Origin: Acidimicrobiaceae bacterium
GTDB taxonomy: Bacteria; Actinomycetota; Acidimicrobiia; Acidimicrobiales; Ilumatobacteraceae
Direction: 5' to 3'
DNA length: 64,000 nt
Assembly: GCA_020637295.1 (NCBI GenBank)
Contig: JACJWF010000002.1
Location: 62,001 to 126,000 of the forward strand
Under the pieces are notes generated by a model. It saw nothing but the letters and a program-made list of their open reading frames with translations, did no database searches and was not told the DNA's origin. Numbering within the stretch: the first letter of the stretch is position 1; the number at the start of each line of letters is the position of its first letter. Both the position numbers and the translations under genes were made by a program. Below are positions 1 to 9,858 of the stretch, piece after piece.

Positions 1-662
1 TCCGGGCGGCGCTGGCCGCCGCGCCACACCTCGCTGTCATCAGCGAGGTGAAGCGCCGCTCGCCGTCGAAGGGCGATCTCAACGCCGGCCTCGATCCTGC
101 TGCGTTCGCCCGCGACTACCAGCGGGGCGGCGCCTCCTGCCTCTCCGTGCTCACCGACGAGGAGTTCTTCGGGGGCTCGATCACCGACCTGCAGATGGCC
201 CGTGCTGCCTGCACGCTGCCGGTGTTGCGCAAGGACTTCACCGTGTGCGAGCAGGACGTGCTCGATGCCCGGCTGATGGGCGCGGATTGCGTGCTGCTGA
301 TCGCTGCGGCACTCAGCCGCGCGGAGCTCGTCGCCTTCCACCGGCTGGCCGACGAGATCGGCCTCGACGTACTCGTAGAGATCCATGACGAGCCGGAACT
401 GGAGGTCGCGCTGTCGGCCGGGGCGACGCTCATCGGGGTCAACCAGCGCGACCTGGTGACGTTCCAGGTGGACCATGATCGGGCGGTGCGCATGGCCGCA
501 GTGATCCCCGACGGCGTGGTGAAGGTCGCCGAGAGTGGTGTGCGCGGCGCCGCCGACGCCGCGTCGCTACGGGCCGCCGGCTACCACGCGGTGCTGGTGG
601 GGGAGACGCTCGTCACCTCCGGCGACCCAGCGGCAGCCATCGGCTCGCTCATCGGCGTCTGA
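1..662 (+). CDS. trpC: Indole-3-glycerol phosphate synthase (5' end outside window)
   Basis: Converts CdRP to indole-3-glycerol phosphate in tryptophan synthesis. The gene is cut by the window start: the reading frame is open from base 3, and the family motif VISEVKRRSPSKG is encoded from about base 36, so the GTG at 48 inside it is not the start. Other family marks are LRKDFTV (substrate loop), the VNQRDL segment and the C-terminal VAESGV and VLVGETL phosphate-binding strands of the TIM barrel. It is followed 57 bp later by trpF in the same direction, so it belongs to the trp operon. Confidence 0.95.
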   Translation, partial: RAALAAAPHLAVISEVKRRSPSKGDLNAGLDPAAFARDYQRGGASCLSVLTDEEFFGGSITDLQMARAACTLPVLRKDFTVCEQDVLDARLMGADCVLLIAAALSRAELVAFHRLADEIGLDVLVEIHDEPELEVALSAGATLIGVNQRDLVTFQVDHDRAVRMAAVIPDGVVKVAESGVRGAADAASLRAAGYHAVLVGETLVTSGDPAAAIGSLIGV

Positions 663-719
663 GCTTCCCGCCAAACGATGCGGCCTCGGCCACCCCGCGG
701 CGGGTACGTTTGCGGTCGC

Positions 720-1382
720 ATGTTCGTGAAGATCTGTGGCATCACCAACGAGGACGACGCGCTGCTCGCCGTCGCCATGGGGGCCGATGCCGTCGGCTTC
801 ATCTTCGCCCCTTCGCCTCGCCAGGTGGCCGCGTCACAGGTCTACGACATCACCCGCCGGTTGCCGCCGGAGATCCTCACCGTCGGGGTCTTCCGCGACG
901 AGCACCCCTCACGGGTCATCGACACGGTGCACCGGGCCGGTCTGAAGGCTGCGCAGCTGCACGGGCACGAGACCCCGGCCCAGGTCGCCGAGGTCTGCGC
1001 GCAGATCCGCTGGGTCATCAAGGTGGTGGTGGCCGGCACCACCGACGCCCGCCGCGCCGCCGACTTCGGCACCGACCTCGTGATGGTGGAAGGGCCCAAC
1101 CCGGGTTCCGGCAAGGTCTTCGACTGGTCGCTGGTGGACGAGGTGGCCGAGGGCCCGCGCCTCATCCTCGCCGGGGGTCTGAACCCCGACAACGTCACCG
1201 AGGCGGTGCGTGCCGTGCGGCCGTGGGGAGTCGATGTCGCCTCCGGTGTGGAGAAGTCGCCCGGCCGGAAGGACGCGCTGAAGGTGAAGGCCTTCATCGA
1301 GCGAGCCCGCGCAGCCGCGCCGCTGCGCCATCTCGGGCCCGACGAGATGCCCTACGACTGGGCGGACGACGAGGAGTACTGA
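720..1382 (+). CDS. trpF: Phosphoribosylanthranilate isomerase
   Basis: Performs the Amadori rearrangement of PRA to CdRP, the step before TrpC. The protein opens with MFVKICGITN, the canonical TrpF N-terminus with the catalytic Cys, so I start at 720 rather than at an upstream in-frame ATG (678). GVFRDE, QLHGHE and the LAGGLNPDNV phosphate-binding region follow, with VDVASGVEKSPGRKD near the C-terminus. Length is 220 aa, usual for the family. Its stop overlaps the trpB start (TGATG). A dedicated trpF is notable because many actinobacteria lack it and use the bifunctional PriA instead. A possible -10 (TACGTT, 705-710) lies 9 nt upstream. Confidence 0.95.
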   Translation: MFVKICGITNEDDALLAVAMGADAVGFIFAPSPRQVAASQVYDITRRLPPEILTVGVFRDEHPSRVIDTVHRAGLKAAQLHGHETPAQVAEVCAQIRWVIKVVVAGTTDARRAADFGTDLVMVEGPNPGSGKVFDWSLVDEVAEGPRLILAGGLNPDNVTEAVRAVRPWGVDVASGVEKSPGRKDALKVKAFIERARAAAPLRHLGPDEMPYDWADDEEY

Positions 1383-2542
1383 TGTCGCTGATGGCCGAGC
1401 CGTCGGCTTCCGGCCGCTTCGGCGAGTTCGGTGGCCGCTTCGTTCCCGAAACGCTGGTCCCAGCGTGCATGGAGCTGGAGGCCGCGTTCACCGAGGCCTG
1501 GGCCGACCCCACGTTCCGTGCCGAGCTGGACCATGTGCTGCACACCTACGCGGGCCGCCCGTCGGTGCTCACTCAGTGCCACAACCTCGGCCAGCAGCTG
1601 GGCATCCGGCTGCTGCTGAAGCGGGAGGACCTCAACCACACGGGCTCCCACAAGATCAACAACGTGCTCGGGCAGGCGCTGCTGGCGAAGCGAATGGGCA
1701 AGCGCCGGCTGGTAGCCGAGACGGGTGCCGGCCAGCACGGGGTGGCCAGCGCCACCGCTGCGGCCCTGCTGGGCATGGAGTGCAAGGTCTACATGGGCGC
1801 CGTGGACGTGGAGCGCCAGGCGCTCAACGTGTTCCGCATGAAGCTGCTGGGCAGCGAGGTGGAGGCCGTCCACAGCGGCAGCCGCACCCTGAAGGACGCT
1901 GTCAACGAGGCGATGCGGGACTGGGTGGCCACCGTGGAGACCAGCCACTACTGCCTCGGCTCAGTGATGGGGCCGCACCCCTACCCGTGGATGGTGCGCG
2001 AGTTCCACCGCGTGCTCGGCGACGAAGCCCGCGAGCAGTGCATCGGGCTCACCGGCGACGTGCCGGACGTTGCGGTGGCCTGCGTGGGCGGCGGTTCCAA
2101 CGCCATCGGGTTGTTCAGCGGGCTCGTCGACCACCGGACCCGGCTGGTGGGGGTGGAGCCCGCTGGTGGCGCCGCCGTCGCCCGCGCCCAGCCGGGCGTG
2201 GTGCACGGCATGCGCAGCTACCTGATGCAGGACGAGTACGGGCAGGTCCTGGAGGCCCACAGCATCTCGGCCGGGCTGGACTACCCGGGCGTCGGGCCGG
2301 AGCACAGCCATCTGGCGTCCATCGGCCGGGCGGAGTACCCCAACGTCACGGATGCCGAGGTGGTGGAGGCATTCCAGTTGCTGTCGCGGAGCGAGGGGAT
2401 CATCCCCGCACTGGAGCCCGCGCACGCGCTGGCCTGGATCGTCCGCGCCGCGCCCGATCTGCGCGGCCAGACCGTCCTCATGAACCTGTCCGGCCGCGGC
2501 GACAAGGACGTCGCCCAGATGATGGATGTGCTGAAGCTGTGA
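1382..2542 (+). CDS. trpB: Tryptophan synthase beta chain
   Basis: PLP enzyme that condenses indole with serine to give tryptophan, in complex with TrpA. The 386-aa protein has GRFGEFGGRFVPE at the N-terminus, the PLP lysine in HTGSHKINN (Lys91), ETGAGQHG, and the glycine-rich phosphate cradle CVGGGSNAIG. The start ATG overlaps the trpF stop by one base, and the stop overlaps the trpA GTG by two, which implies translational coupling of the alpha and beta subunits. The length fits the TrpB1 type that pairs with TrpA. Confidence 0.97.
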   Translation: MSLMAEPSASGRFGEFGGRFVPETLVPACMELEAAFTEAWADPTFRAELDHVLHTYAGRPSVLTQCHNLGQQLGIRLLLKREDLNHTGSHKINNVLGQALLAKRMGKRRLVAETGAGQHGVASATAAALLGMECKVYMGAVDVERQALNVFRMKLLGSEVEAVHSGSRTLKDAVNEAMRDWVATVETSHYCLGSVMGPHPYPWMVREFHRVLGDEAREQCIGLTGDVPDVAVACVGGGSNAIGLFSGLVDHRTRLVGVEPAGGAAVARAQPGVVHGMRSYLMQDEYGQVLEAHSISAGLDYPGVGPEHSHLASIGRAEYPNVTDAEVVEAFQLLSRSEGIIPALEPAHALAWIVRAAPDLRGQTVLMNLSGRGDKDVAQMMDVLKL

Positions 2543-3324
2543 CCACCGATCTCACCCACGGCCCGATGGAGCGCGCGTTCCGCGCTTCCCGGGCTGCCGG
2601 CCGCAAGCTGCTGGTGCCCTACATCACCGGCGGCTACCCCGGCTGGCAGGACGCCCTGCGCGCCGCCGTGGCCGCTGGCGCCGATGCCATCGAGATCGGC
2701 ATCCCGTTCAGCGATCCGGTGATGGACGGCCCGGTCATCCAGCAGGCGTCGCAGCACGCGCTGGAGTCCGGCGCCACCCCCGTCAGCATCCTCCACGAGG
2801 CCCGTGGCCTGGACGTGCAGGTGCCGTTGGCCGTGATGCTGTACTACAACACCGTGCACCATGCCGGCCACGAGCGCTTCGCCGCCCAACTCCGCGACGC
2901 CGGCATCGTGGCCGCCATCGTGCCCGACCTGCCGCTGGAGGAAGCCGGCCCGTGGTGCGCGGCGGCCGACGCCGCCGGGGTGGAGACCGTGATGCTGGCG
3001 GCCCCTACCGCCCCCGACAGCCGCCTGCCGCTGATTGCCGCTCGCGCCCGTGGCTTCCTCTACTCGGTGGGCCTCCTGGGCGTGACGGGGGAGCGTTCCA
3101 GCCTTGCCGGCACGGCAACCGCGCTCGCCGCCCGGCTGAAGGCGGTCACCGACGTGCCCGTGCTGGTGGGCGTGGGTGTCTCCAACGCCGAGCAGGCCGC
3201 CGAGGCCGTGAAGGTGGCCGACGGTGTGGTCCAGGGGGCCTCCGTCGTGCGTCGCCTGATCGAGCACGGCCCGGATGCGGTGGGTGAGTACGTCGCGTCC
3301 GTGCGGGCGGCGATCGACGCCTGA
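2539..3324 (+). CDS. trpA: Tryptophan synthase alpha chain
   Basis: Cleaves indole-3-glycerol phosphate and channels indole to TrpB. Catalytic Glu52 and Asp63 sit in IEIGIPFSDPVMDGP. YSVGLLGVTGERS is the mobile loop region, and GVGVSNAEQ the phosphate site. I choose the GTG at 2539, which overlaps the trpB stop (GTGA). An ATG at 2566 would shorten the N-terminus by nine residues. The protein has 261 aa, normal for the family. Its stop overlaps the next ATG (TGATG), so the following small gene is co-transcribed with the trp genes. Confidence 0.96.
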   Translation: MTTDLTHGPMERAFRASRAAGRKLLVPYITGGYPGWQDALRAAVAAGADAIEIGIPFSDPVMDGPVIQQASQHALESGATPVSILHEARGLDVQVPLAVMLYYNTVHHAGHERFAAQLRDAGIVAAIVPDLPLEEAGPWCAAADAAGVETVMLAAPTAPDSRLPLIAARARGFLYSVGLLGVTGERSSLAGTATALAARLKAVTDVPVLVGVGVSNAEQAAEAVKVADGVVQGASVVRRLIEHGPDAVGEYVASVRAAIDA

Positions 3325-3668
3325 TGGGGGACGGTGACGGCGCCATCTCCGCCACGGGGCGTGAGGCGGACCCGACCTGCGAACTGTGCGAGGCGGCGCA
3401 GGTGACGGAGTGGTTCTACGAGGACGACGACTGCTGGGTTGCCGAGTGCGAGGCGTGCTTCGTGCCGATGGTGGTGTGGAAACGACACGACCCGAACCCC
3501 TCGGAGGAGGTTCGGGCCGTATTGCACGCTCGTTTGAGCGAAGTAGTCGTGCAGCACTATTCGTTCGAGTTCTGGTTGGACGAGAACATGCGGACCATTC
3601 CGACCCACTATCACGCCCACGCCAGGCCTCGTGGCGGCTTCTCTGGCTACGGCATGCGCCGAGCCTGA
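3324..3668 (+). CDS. Small HIT-like (histidine triad) protein
   Basis: A 114-aa protein translationally coupled to trpA. Its layout resembles HIT hydrolases in miniature. A CELC knuckle comes near the N-terminus, then YEDDDCWVAE, PMVVWKRH, a helix, and finally HYHAHAR, which fits the His-x-His-x-His triad pattern followed by Arg. CEAC supplies a second Cys pair, so a zinc site (CxxC...CxxC) is plausible. HIT proteins bind or cleave nucleoside phosphates, but no substrate can be inferred here. The second half is noticeably less GC-rich than its neighbours. The existence of the gene is well supported by coupling and acidic codon usage; the family assignment is my inference. Confidence 0.65.
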   Translation: MGDGDGAISATGREADPTCELCEAAQVTEWFYEDDDCWVAECEACFVPMVVWKRHDPNPSEEVRAVLHARLSEVVVQHYSFEFWLDENMRTIPTHYHAHARPRGGFSGYGMRRA

Positions 3669-3953
3669 TTCACCAACCGGAACGAAGTGCTGAGTGGGAT
3701 GACTGCGGCATGCGCCGCACTGGCATCACTTGACGCCGCCGATGACCTTGATCATGTCAACCGCCTTTCACCGTGTGCTGCTGGATGGGACGGTGGAAGA
3801 TCGTGAAGATCCCGTACTGGAACCCTCAAGATCGACCACGCAGGGTAACCATATCACGACCTGGGCGTGTTCTTGCAAGAGTCTTGACGATGTTCTTCGT
3901 CACGCCGCCGACCAGCGCCGATGGCCGGCGGAGGCCCTGGGTAGACTCGGCCC
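3669..3953. other. Low-GC intergenic stretch without convincing gene
   Basis: This 285-bp gap between the trp operon and bcp is visibly poorer in G+C than the rest of the window. A short frame at 3730-3993 runs into bcp, has no ribosome-binding site and no recognisable content, so I do not call it. The last bases carry the bcp promoter. The base composition may mark a decayed or acquired fragment. Confidence 0.4.
3942..3947 (+). promoter_or_regulatory. -10 hexamer TAGACT for leaderless bcp
   Basis: TAGACT ends 6 nt before the bcp ATG (3954), so transcription should begin at or next to the start codon. No Shine-Dalgarno sequence is present. Confidence 0.55.
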
Positions 3954-4406
3954 ATGCTCACTCCCGGTCAACCTGCTCCAGACATCTCCTTGACGAACCA
4001 GCATGGTGAGACGGTGGAACTGAACACGTACCGTGGCCGGCGGGTGATGATCTTCTTCTACCCCAAGGCCAACACGCCGGGGTGCACCCAGCAGGCGTGC
4101 AACCTGCGCGACATCGCCGGCCAGGTGGGCGGCACCGCCATCCTCGGGATCAGCCCGGACAAGCCGGCCGCTCAGAAGAAGTTCGACGACAAGTTCGGCC
4201 TCGGCTACCCGCTGCTGGCGGACACCGAACACGCCGTGGCGGAGGCGTACGGGGTGTGGAAGGAGAAGTCCATGTACGGCAAGAAGTACATGGGCATCGA
4301 GCGTTCGGCGTTCCTGGTGGGCGCTGATGGCACCGTGGAGCACGCCTGGTACAAGATCAGCCCGGCGGACACGCCGCGCAAGCTGCTGGAGGCGTTGGGC
4401 AAGTGA
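3954..4406 (+). CDS. bcp: Thiol peroxidase, BCP/AhpC-type peroxiredoxin
   Basis: Thioredoxin-dependent peroxidase that reduces H2O2 and organic hydroperoxides in the cytoplasm. The 150-aa sequence has the peroxidatic Cys44 in NTPGCTQQAC and a resolving Cys49 five residues on, the arrangement of the atypical two-Cys BCP/PrxQ group. FFYPKA before it and SAFLVGADG later are family strands. The stop overlaps the GTG of the fabZ-like gene. The start is fixed by the leaderless promoter 6 nt upstream. Confidence 0.93.
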   Translation: MLTPGQPAPDISLTNQHGETVELNTYRGRRVMIFFYPKANTPGCTQQACNLRDIAGQVGGTAILGISPDKPAAQKKFDDKFGLGYPLLADTEHAVAEAYGVWKEKSMYGKKYMGIERSAFLVGADGTVEHAWYKISPADTPRKLLEALGK

Positions 4407-4831
4407 GCGACCTGCCGCACCCCGCCGACGTCCTGCCGCACCGCCCCCCGTTCCTGTTCGTCGACGAAGTGGTGGCGTTGGACCCCGGTGTCAGCGGCAC
4501 CGGCCGGTGGCACCTGACGGGGGACGAATGGTTCTTCGCCGGGCACTTCCCCGGCCGCCCCACACTTCCCGGCGTCCTGATGTGCGAGGCCATCGCCCAG
4601 ATGGGGGCGATCGCCGTGCTGGCGGACGGCCGGTTCGCCGGCAAGCTGCCCTTGTTCGGTGGGCTGGACTCCGCCCGCTTCCGCCGCCAGGTAGGCCCCG
4701 GCGACACGCTGGAACTGACCGTGGAGCTGGGCCGGATGTCGGCCCGGGCCGGGAAGGGCACCGGCAAGGCGATGCTCGACGGCCAGGTGGCCTGCGAGTG
4801 CGAGCTGATGTTCGTGCTGGTGGACGCCTGA
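4403..4831 (+). CDS. fabZ: 3-hydroxyacyl-ACP dehydratase, FabZ family
   Basis: Hot-dog fold dehydratase that removes water from 3-hydroxyacyl-ACP, the FAS-II step missing from the fab operon 2 kb away. LPHRPPFLFVD at the N-terminus, GHFPGRPTLPGVL with catalytic His48, and CEAIAQ with catalytic Glu62 are the FabZ signatures. It has 142 aa. The GTG start overlaps the bcp stop (GTGA), so it is read from the bcp promoter. A role in FAS-II is an inference from the family. Confidence 0.9.
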   Translation: MSDLPHPADVLPHRPPFLFVDEVVALDPGVSGTGRWHLTGDEWFFAGHFPGRPTLPGVLMCEAIAQMGAIAVLADGRFAGKLPLFGGLDSARFRRQVGPGDTLELTVELGRMSARAGKGTGKAMLDGQVACECELMFVLVDA

Positions 4832-4840
4832 CCGCTGGCG

Positions 4841-5002
4841 TTATGCCGCCAGGCCGAAGCGGAACAGGGCGGCCTCGAACTCGTCGGGGTCGTCGCACGG
4901 CCAGCCGAGCTCCTGCTCCACGAAGGCCAGCACGTCGGCCTCCGCTGAGAAGTCGGTGGTGGTGATGATGGCGGGGGAAGGGATGATGGTGCGGCTCGTC
5001 AT
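4841..5002 (-). CDS. Small acidic protein of unknown function (53 aa)
   Basis: A 53-codon frame divergent from the ABC-F gene. It begins MTSRTIIPSP and ends with an acidic, amphipathic helix-like part (FVEQELGW, DDPDEFEAAL). The main support is the promoter: TACCGT on this strand (5010-5015) lies 7 nt from the ATG, the same leaderless arrangement as many larger genes here. The protein-like hydrophobic/acidic alternation also fits a real gene. It matches nothing I recognise, and there is no signal peptide or membrane segment. Confidence 0.5.
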   Translation of the reverse strand: MTSRTIIPSPAIITTTDFSAEADVLAFVEQELGWPCDDPDEFEAALFRFGLAA

Positions 5003-5009
5003 GCCCCGC

Positions 5010-5015
5010 ACGGTA
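5010..5015 (-). promoter_or_regulatory. -10 hexamer TACCGT for the 53-aa gene
   Basis: Seven bases separate this hexamer from the minus-strand ATG at 5002, which predicts a leaderless transcript. Confidence 0.45.
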
Positions 5016-5050
5016 CGCAGGGGGTGTGACAGGGTTTCCCCGGAGGTTCC

Positions 5051-6693
<1,643 letters not shown>

Positions 6694-6697
<4 letters not shown>

Positions 6698-7899
6698 ACC
6701 GCAGGCCCGAGGATGATGGTGCCGTTGTGGCCGCCGAAGCCCAGGCTGTTCGACATCGCCGGTCCCGGCGTCCACGGGCGGGCACCGCCCATGACCAGGT
6801 CGATGTCCATCCCCTCGTCCAACTGGGTGGTGCCGGCGGTGGGCGGAATCAGCCCCTTCTCCATGGACAGGAGCAGCGCCGCAGCCTCCAGCGCGCCGGC
6901 GGCGCCCAGCGCGTGGCCGGTGACGCCCTTGGTGGACGTGATCGGCACGCCATGGGCTCCGAAGACCTCGGTGACAGCGGCGGCCTCTGCCGCGTCGTTC
7001 AGCGGGGTCGAGGTGCCGTGGGCGTTGACCTGGAGGATGTCCGCAGGGGACAGGCCGGCGTCGTGCAGCGCGGCGCGCATGCAGGCGATGGCGCCGGTGC
7101 CGCCCGGGGCGGGGGCGGTGATGTGGTGGGCGTCGGCGTTGCTGGCGGCGCCGAGCACCTCGCCGACGATGGTGGCGCCGCGGGCGACCGCGGCCTCCCA
7201 CTCCTCGAGCATGAACACGGCCGCGCCCTCGCCGAGCACGAAGCCGTCACGCTCGGGGGAGAACGGGCGGCTGGCACCGGCCGTGCTGAGCGCGGTCATG
7301 TTGCCGAAGGAGGCGACGCCGATGCCGCAGCCGGCGGACTCGCTGCCGCCGGTGACGCAGGCATCGATCATGCCCCAGGCGATCATCCGGGCGGCGTAGC
7401 CGATGGCGTGGGTGGACGCCGCGCAGGCCGTGCAGATGGTCTCGTTCGGGCCGCGCAGCCCGTAGCGCATGGAGATGGCCGCACCCGCGGCGTTGGGCAT
7501 CATCATCGGGACGAGGAACGGGCTGACCCGTCGCTCGCCCTTCTCGATGAGGACCTCGATCTGCTCCTGGGTGCTGCGCAGGCCGCCGACGCCGGTGGCG
7601 AAGATGGTGCCGAACCGGCTGTCGTCCGCGGTGGGGCGGCCGGCGTGCTCGAAGCACTCTGCTGCCGCGGCGAGCGCGAACTGCTCCACCCGGTCGGCCC
7701 GGCGGGCTTCCTTCGGGTTGGCGAAGTAGGGGGTGGGGTCCCAGTCGGCGATCTCGATCGAGCGACCGCTGGTGAGGCCGGGCCCGTTGAGGCCGGCCCA
7801 GAAGGCGTCCTTGCCGAGGCCGCACGGGGCGACCACGCCATAGCCGGTGATGGCGACGCGGCGGCCGCGGACCGCCATCACCGGGCTGGCTGCGGCCAT
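6694..7899 (-). CDS. fabF: Beta-ketoacyl-ACP synthase II
   Basis: Elongating condensing enzyme of FAS-II. Cys159 in the TACAAS nucleophile elbow is followed by NAHGTSTP and VTGHALGAAG, which supply the two active-site histidines. It has 401 aa, usual for KAS II. I use the ATG at 7899 because it overlaps the acpP stop (ATGA); an inner ATG at 7878 is also possible. It is the last gene of the fabD-fabH-fabG-acpP-fabF operon and converges on the ABC-F gene, sharing a CTAG that encodes both stops. Confidence 0.96.
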
Positions 7900-8135
7900 C
7901 AGAGCTTGCCGGCGACCAGGTCGTACGCCTGGCCGACGGTCTCGACCCCCTCGAGCTCTTCCTCCGGCACCTCGATGCCGAACTCCTCCTCGAGGGCCAT
8001 CACCAGCTCGACCAGGTCGAGGCTGTCGGCGTCGAGATCGTCACCGAACTTCGCCTCTGGCGTGACCTGGTCTTCCGACACCGAGAGCACCTCGACGGCG
8101 CACTTGCGGAAGCGGGCGAAGAGTTCCTGATCCAC
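7899..8135 (-). CDS. acpP: Acyl carrier protein
   Basis: Carries the growing acyl chain on a 4'-phosphopantetheine arm attached to Ser38 in DADSLDLVE. The 78-aa protein is very acidic (ALEEEFGIEVPEEELEG), typical of ACP. I start it at the GTG at 8135 because AAGGAG sits at the right distance (about 9 nt) upstream; a longer frame would run into the fabG end. It lies between fabG (37-bp gap) and fabF (4-bp overlap). The only free-standing Shine-Dalgarno sequence inside the operon is here, consistent with the need for much ACP. Confidence 0.95.
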   Translation of the reverse strand: MDQELFARFRKCAVEVLSVSEDQVTPEAKFGDDLDADSLDLVELVMALEEEFGIEVPEEELEGVETVGQAYDLVAGKL

Positions 8136-8172
8136 TGCTGGTTCTCCTTGATTGAGCGGTGAGGGGTTGATG

Positions 8173-8892
8173 CTAGTGGCCCATCCCCAGACCGCCATCG
8201 ACAGGGATGACGGCACCGGTGATGTAGGCCGCGTCGGGCGAGGCCAGGAAGGCCACCACCCCGGCGATCTCGTCCGCACTGGCCATCCGACCGAGGGGGA
8301 CCATCGACTTCAGTTCGGCGAGGCGCTGCTCGCCGAGCGCCGCGGTCATGTCGGTCTCCACCGGTCCGGGCGCCACCACGTTGCAGGTGATGCTGCGTGA
8401 GCCGAGCTCGCGGGCCACGGAACGGGCGAAGCCGACGAGACCGGCCTTGGAGGCCGCGTAGTTGGCCTGGCCCGCTTGGCCGAGCAGGCCGACGACGGAG
8501 GACATGAGGATGATCCGGCCCTTGCGGGCCCGCAGCATGCCCTGGGTGGCGCGCTTGGTGACCCGGTAGGCGGCGGTGAGGTTGGCGTCGATGACGGAGG
8601 TGAAGTCGTCCTCGCTCATCCGCAGGAGCAGGCCGTCGTTGGTGATGCCGGCGTTGGAGACCAGGATCTCGACCGGCCCGAACTCGGCCTCCACGGCCTT
8701 GAACGCGGCGTCGACGGACTCGCCCGAGGTGACGTCGCACTGCACGCCGAACAGCCCGTCCGGCGGGGGCGAGGAGTGGTAGGTGACGGCCACCTTGTCG
8801 CCGAGCGCGGCGAAGCGACGGGCACACGCCAGGCCGATGCCGCGGGAGCCGCCGGTGACGAGGACGACCCGCGGGCCTGCGGGGTCCGTCAT
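8173..8892 (-). CDS. fabG: 3-oxoacyl-ACP reductase
   Basis: NADPH-dependent SDR that reduces 3-ketoacyl-ACP. The TGGSRGIG nucleotide motif is near the N-terminus, SNAG follows, and the Ser-Tyr-Lys triad is in SSVVGLL and YAASK. The C-terminal GAVIPVDGGLGMGH is typical of FabG. The 239-aa gene starts with an ATG overlapping the fabH stop (ATGA), which makes it the third gene of the fab operon. It reads SNAG instead of the commoner NNAG, which is harmless. Confidence 0.95.
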   Translation of the reverse strand: MTDPAGPRVVLVTGGSRGIGLACARRFAALGDKVAVTYHSSPPPDGLFGVQCDVTSGESVDAAFKAVEAEFGPVEILVSNAGITNDGLLLRMSEDDFTSVIDANLTAAYRVTKRATQGMLRARKGRIILMSSVVGLLGQAGQANYAASKAGLVGFARSVARELGSRSITCNVVAPGPVETDMTAALGEQRLAELKSMVPLGRMASADEIAGVVAFLASPDAAYITGAVIPVDGGLGMGH

Positions 8893-9857
8893 ACCAACGC
8901 CTCGGTGTCGTCGCCGCCCCAGCGCAGGATGGCGCTGGCCGCGGTCATGCCCGCGCCGAAGCCGACGAGCAGCACGAGGTCGCCCTTCTTCACCCGGCCG
9001 GCGTCCAGCGCGTCGGCGAAGGCGAGCGGGATGGACGCGGACGACGTGTTGCCGGTGCGGTCCAGGACGACGGCCGCCTTCTCGATGGGCACACCGAGGC
9101 GGTCGCAGGCCGCCTGGATGATGCGGATGTTGGCCTGATGGGGCACCACCAGCGCGATGTCGTCGGCGTTCACGCCGGCGTGGGCCAGCGACTTCTGGCC
9201 GGAGTCCACCATGATGCGCACGGCGCGGCGGAAGACCTCCTTGCCGTCCATCTGGATGAACCCACCGATGTCGCTGTAGAGGAAGCGTTCGGCATTGCCG
9301 TCCGCGTCGAGGTCCCAGCCGAGCAACTGGCCCTGGCCCTCCACGGCCTCCAGCACGACGGCGCCACTGCCGTCGGCGAACAGGATGGCCGTGTTGCGGT
9401 CGTCCCAGTCCGTGATGCGAGCCAGGGTGTCGGTGCCGATCACCAGGATCTTGCGGGCCCCCATCGCGATCATGCCGTGGGCCTGCACCAACGCGTAGAC
9501 GAAGCCGCTGCAGGCGGCGTTCACGTCGTAGGCGCCGCACCGCAGGCCCAGTTCGCGCTGGACGGCTGCGGAACTGGCCGGCACGCACCGGTCGGGGGTG
9601 GTGGTGGCCAGCACGAGTGCGTCGATCTCCGACGGGTCCACACCCGCCATCTCCATCGCCGCCCGGCCGCTCTCCACGGACAGGCCGACGGTGGTGCCGC
9701 CGACATGGCGCTCGCGGATGCCGGTGCGCTCCACGATCCACTGGTCGCTGGTGTCCAGCGTCTGCTCCAGGTCGTGGTTGGTCAGCACCTTGGGCGGCAA
9801 CGACGTGCCCCACCCGGTGATGACCGCGCCGCGAACCCCTGCGGGGATGGTGGGCAT
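8889..9857 (-). CDS. fabH: Beta-ketoacyl-ACP synthase III
   Basis: Starts fatty-acid synthesis by condensing an acyl-CoA primer with malonyl-ACP. The Cys116-His240-Asn270 triad is clear in NAACSGF, VPHQAN and DRTGNTSS. The C-terminus VLLVGFGAGMTAASAILRW is the usual FabH end. It has 322 aa. It starts one base after the fabD stop and ends in a 4-bp overlap with fabG, so the five genes form one transcription unit. Primer preference cannot be read from the sequence. Confidence 0.96.
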   Translation of the reverse strand: MPTIPAGVRGAVITGWGTSLPPKVLTNHDLEQTLDTSDQWIVERTGIRERHVGGTTVGLSVESGRAAMEMAGVDPSEIDALVLATTTPDRCVPASSAAVQRELGLRCGAYDVNAACSGFVYALVQAHGMIAMGARKILVIGTDTLARITDWDDRNTAILFADGSGAVVLEAVEGQGQLLGWDLDADGNAERFLYSDIGGFIQMDGKEVFRRAVRIMVDSGQKSLAHAGVNADDIALVVPHQANIRIIQAACDRLGVPIEKAAVVLDRTGNTSSASIPLAFADALDAGRVKKGDLVLLVGFGAGMTAASAILRWGGDDTEALV

Positions 9858-9858
9858 G

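Noticed and set aside
710..1381. Frame upstream of trpB as an N-terminal extension
   Set aside because: It overlaps trpF in another frame; the ATG at 1382 gives the canonical TrpB N-terminus.
3730..3993. An 87-codon frame in the low-GC gap
   Set aside because: No promoter or Shine-Dalgarno sequence, no recognisable content, and it runs into bcp.
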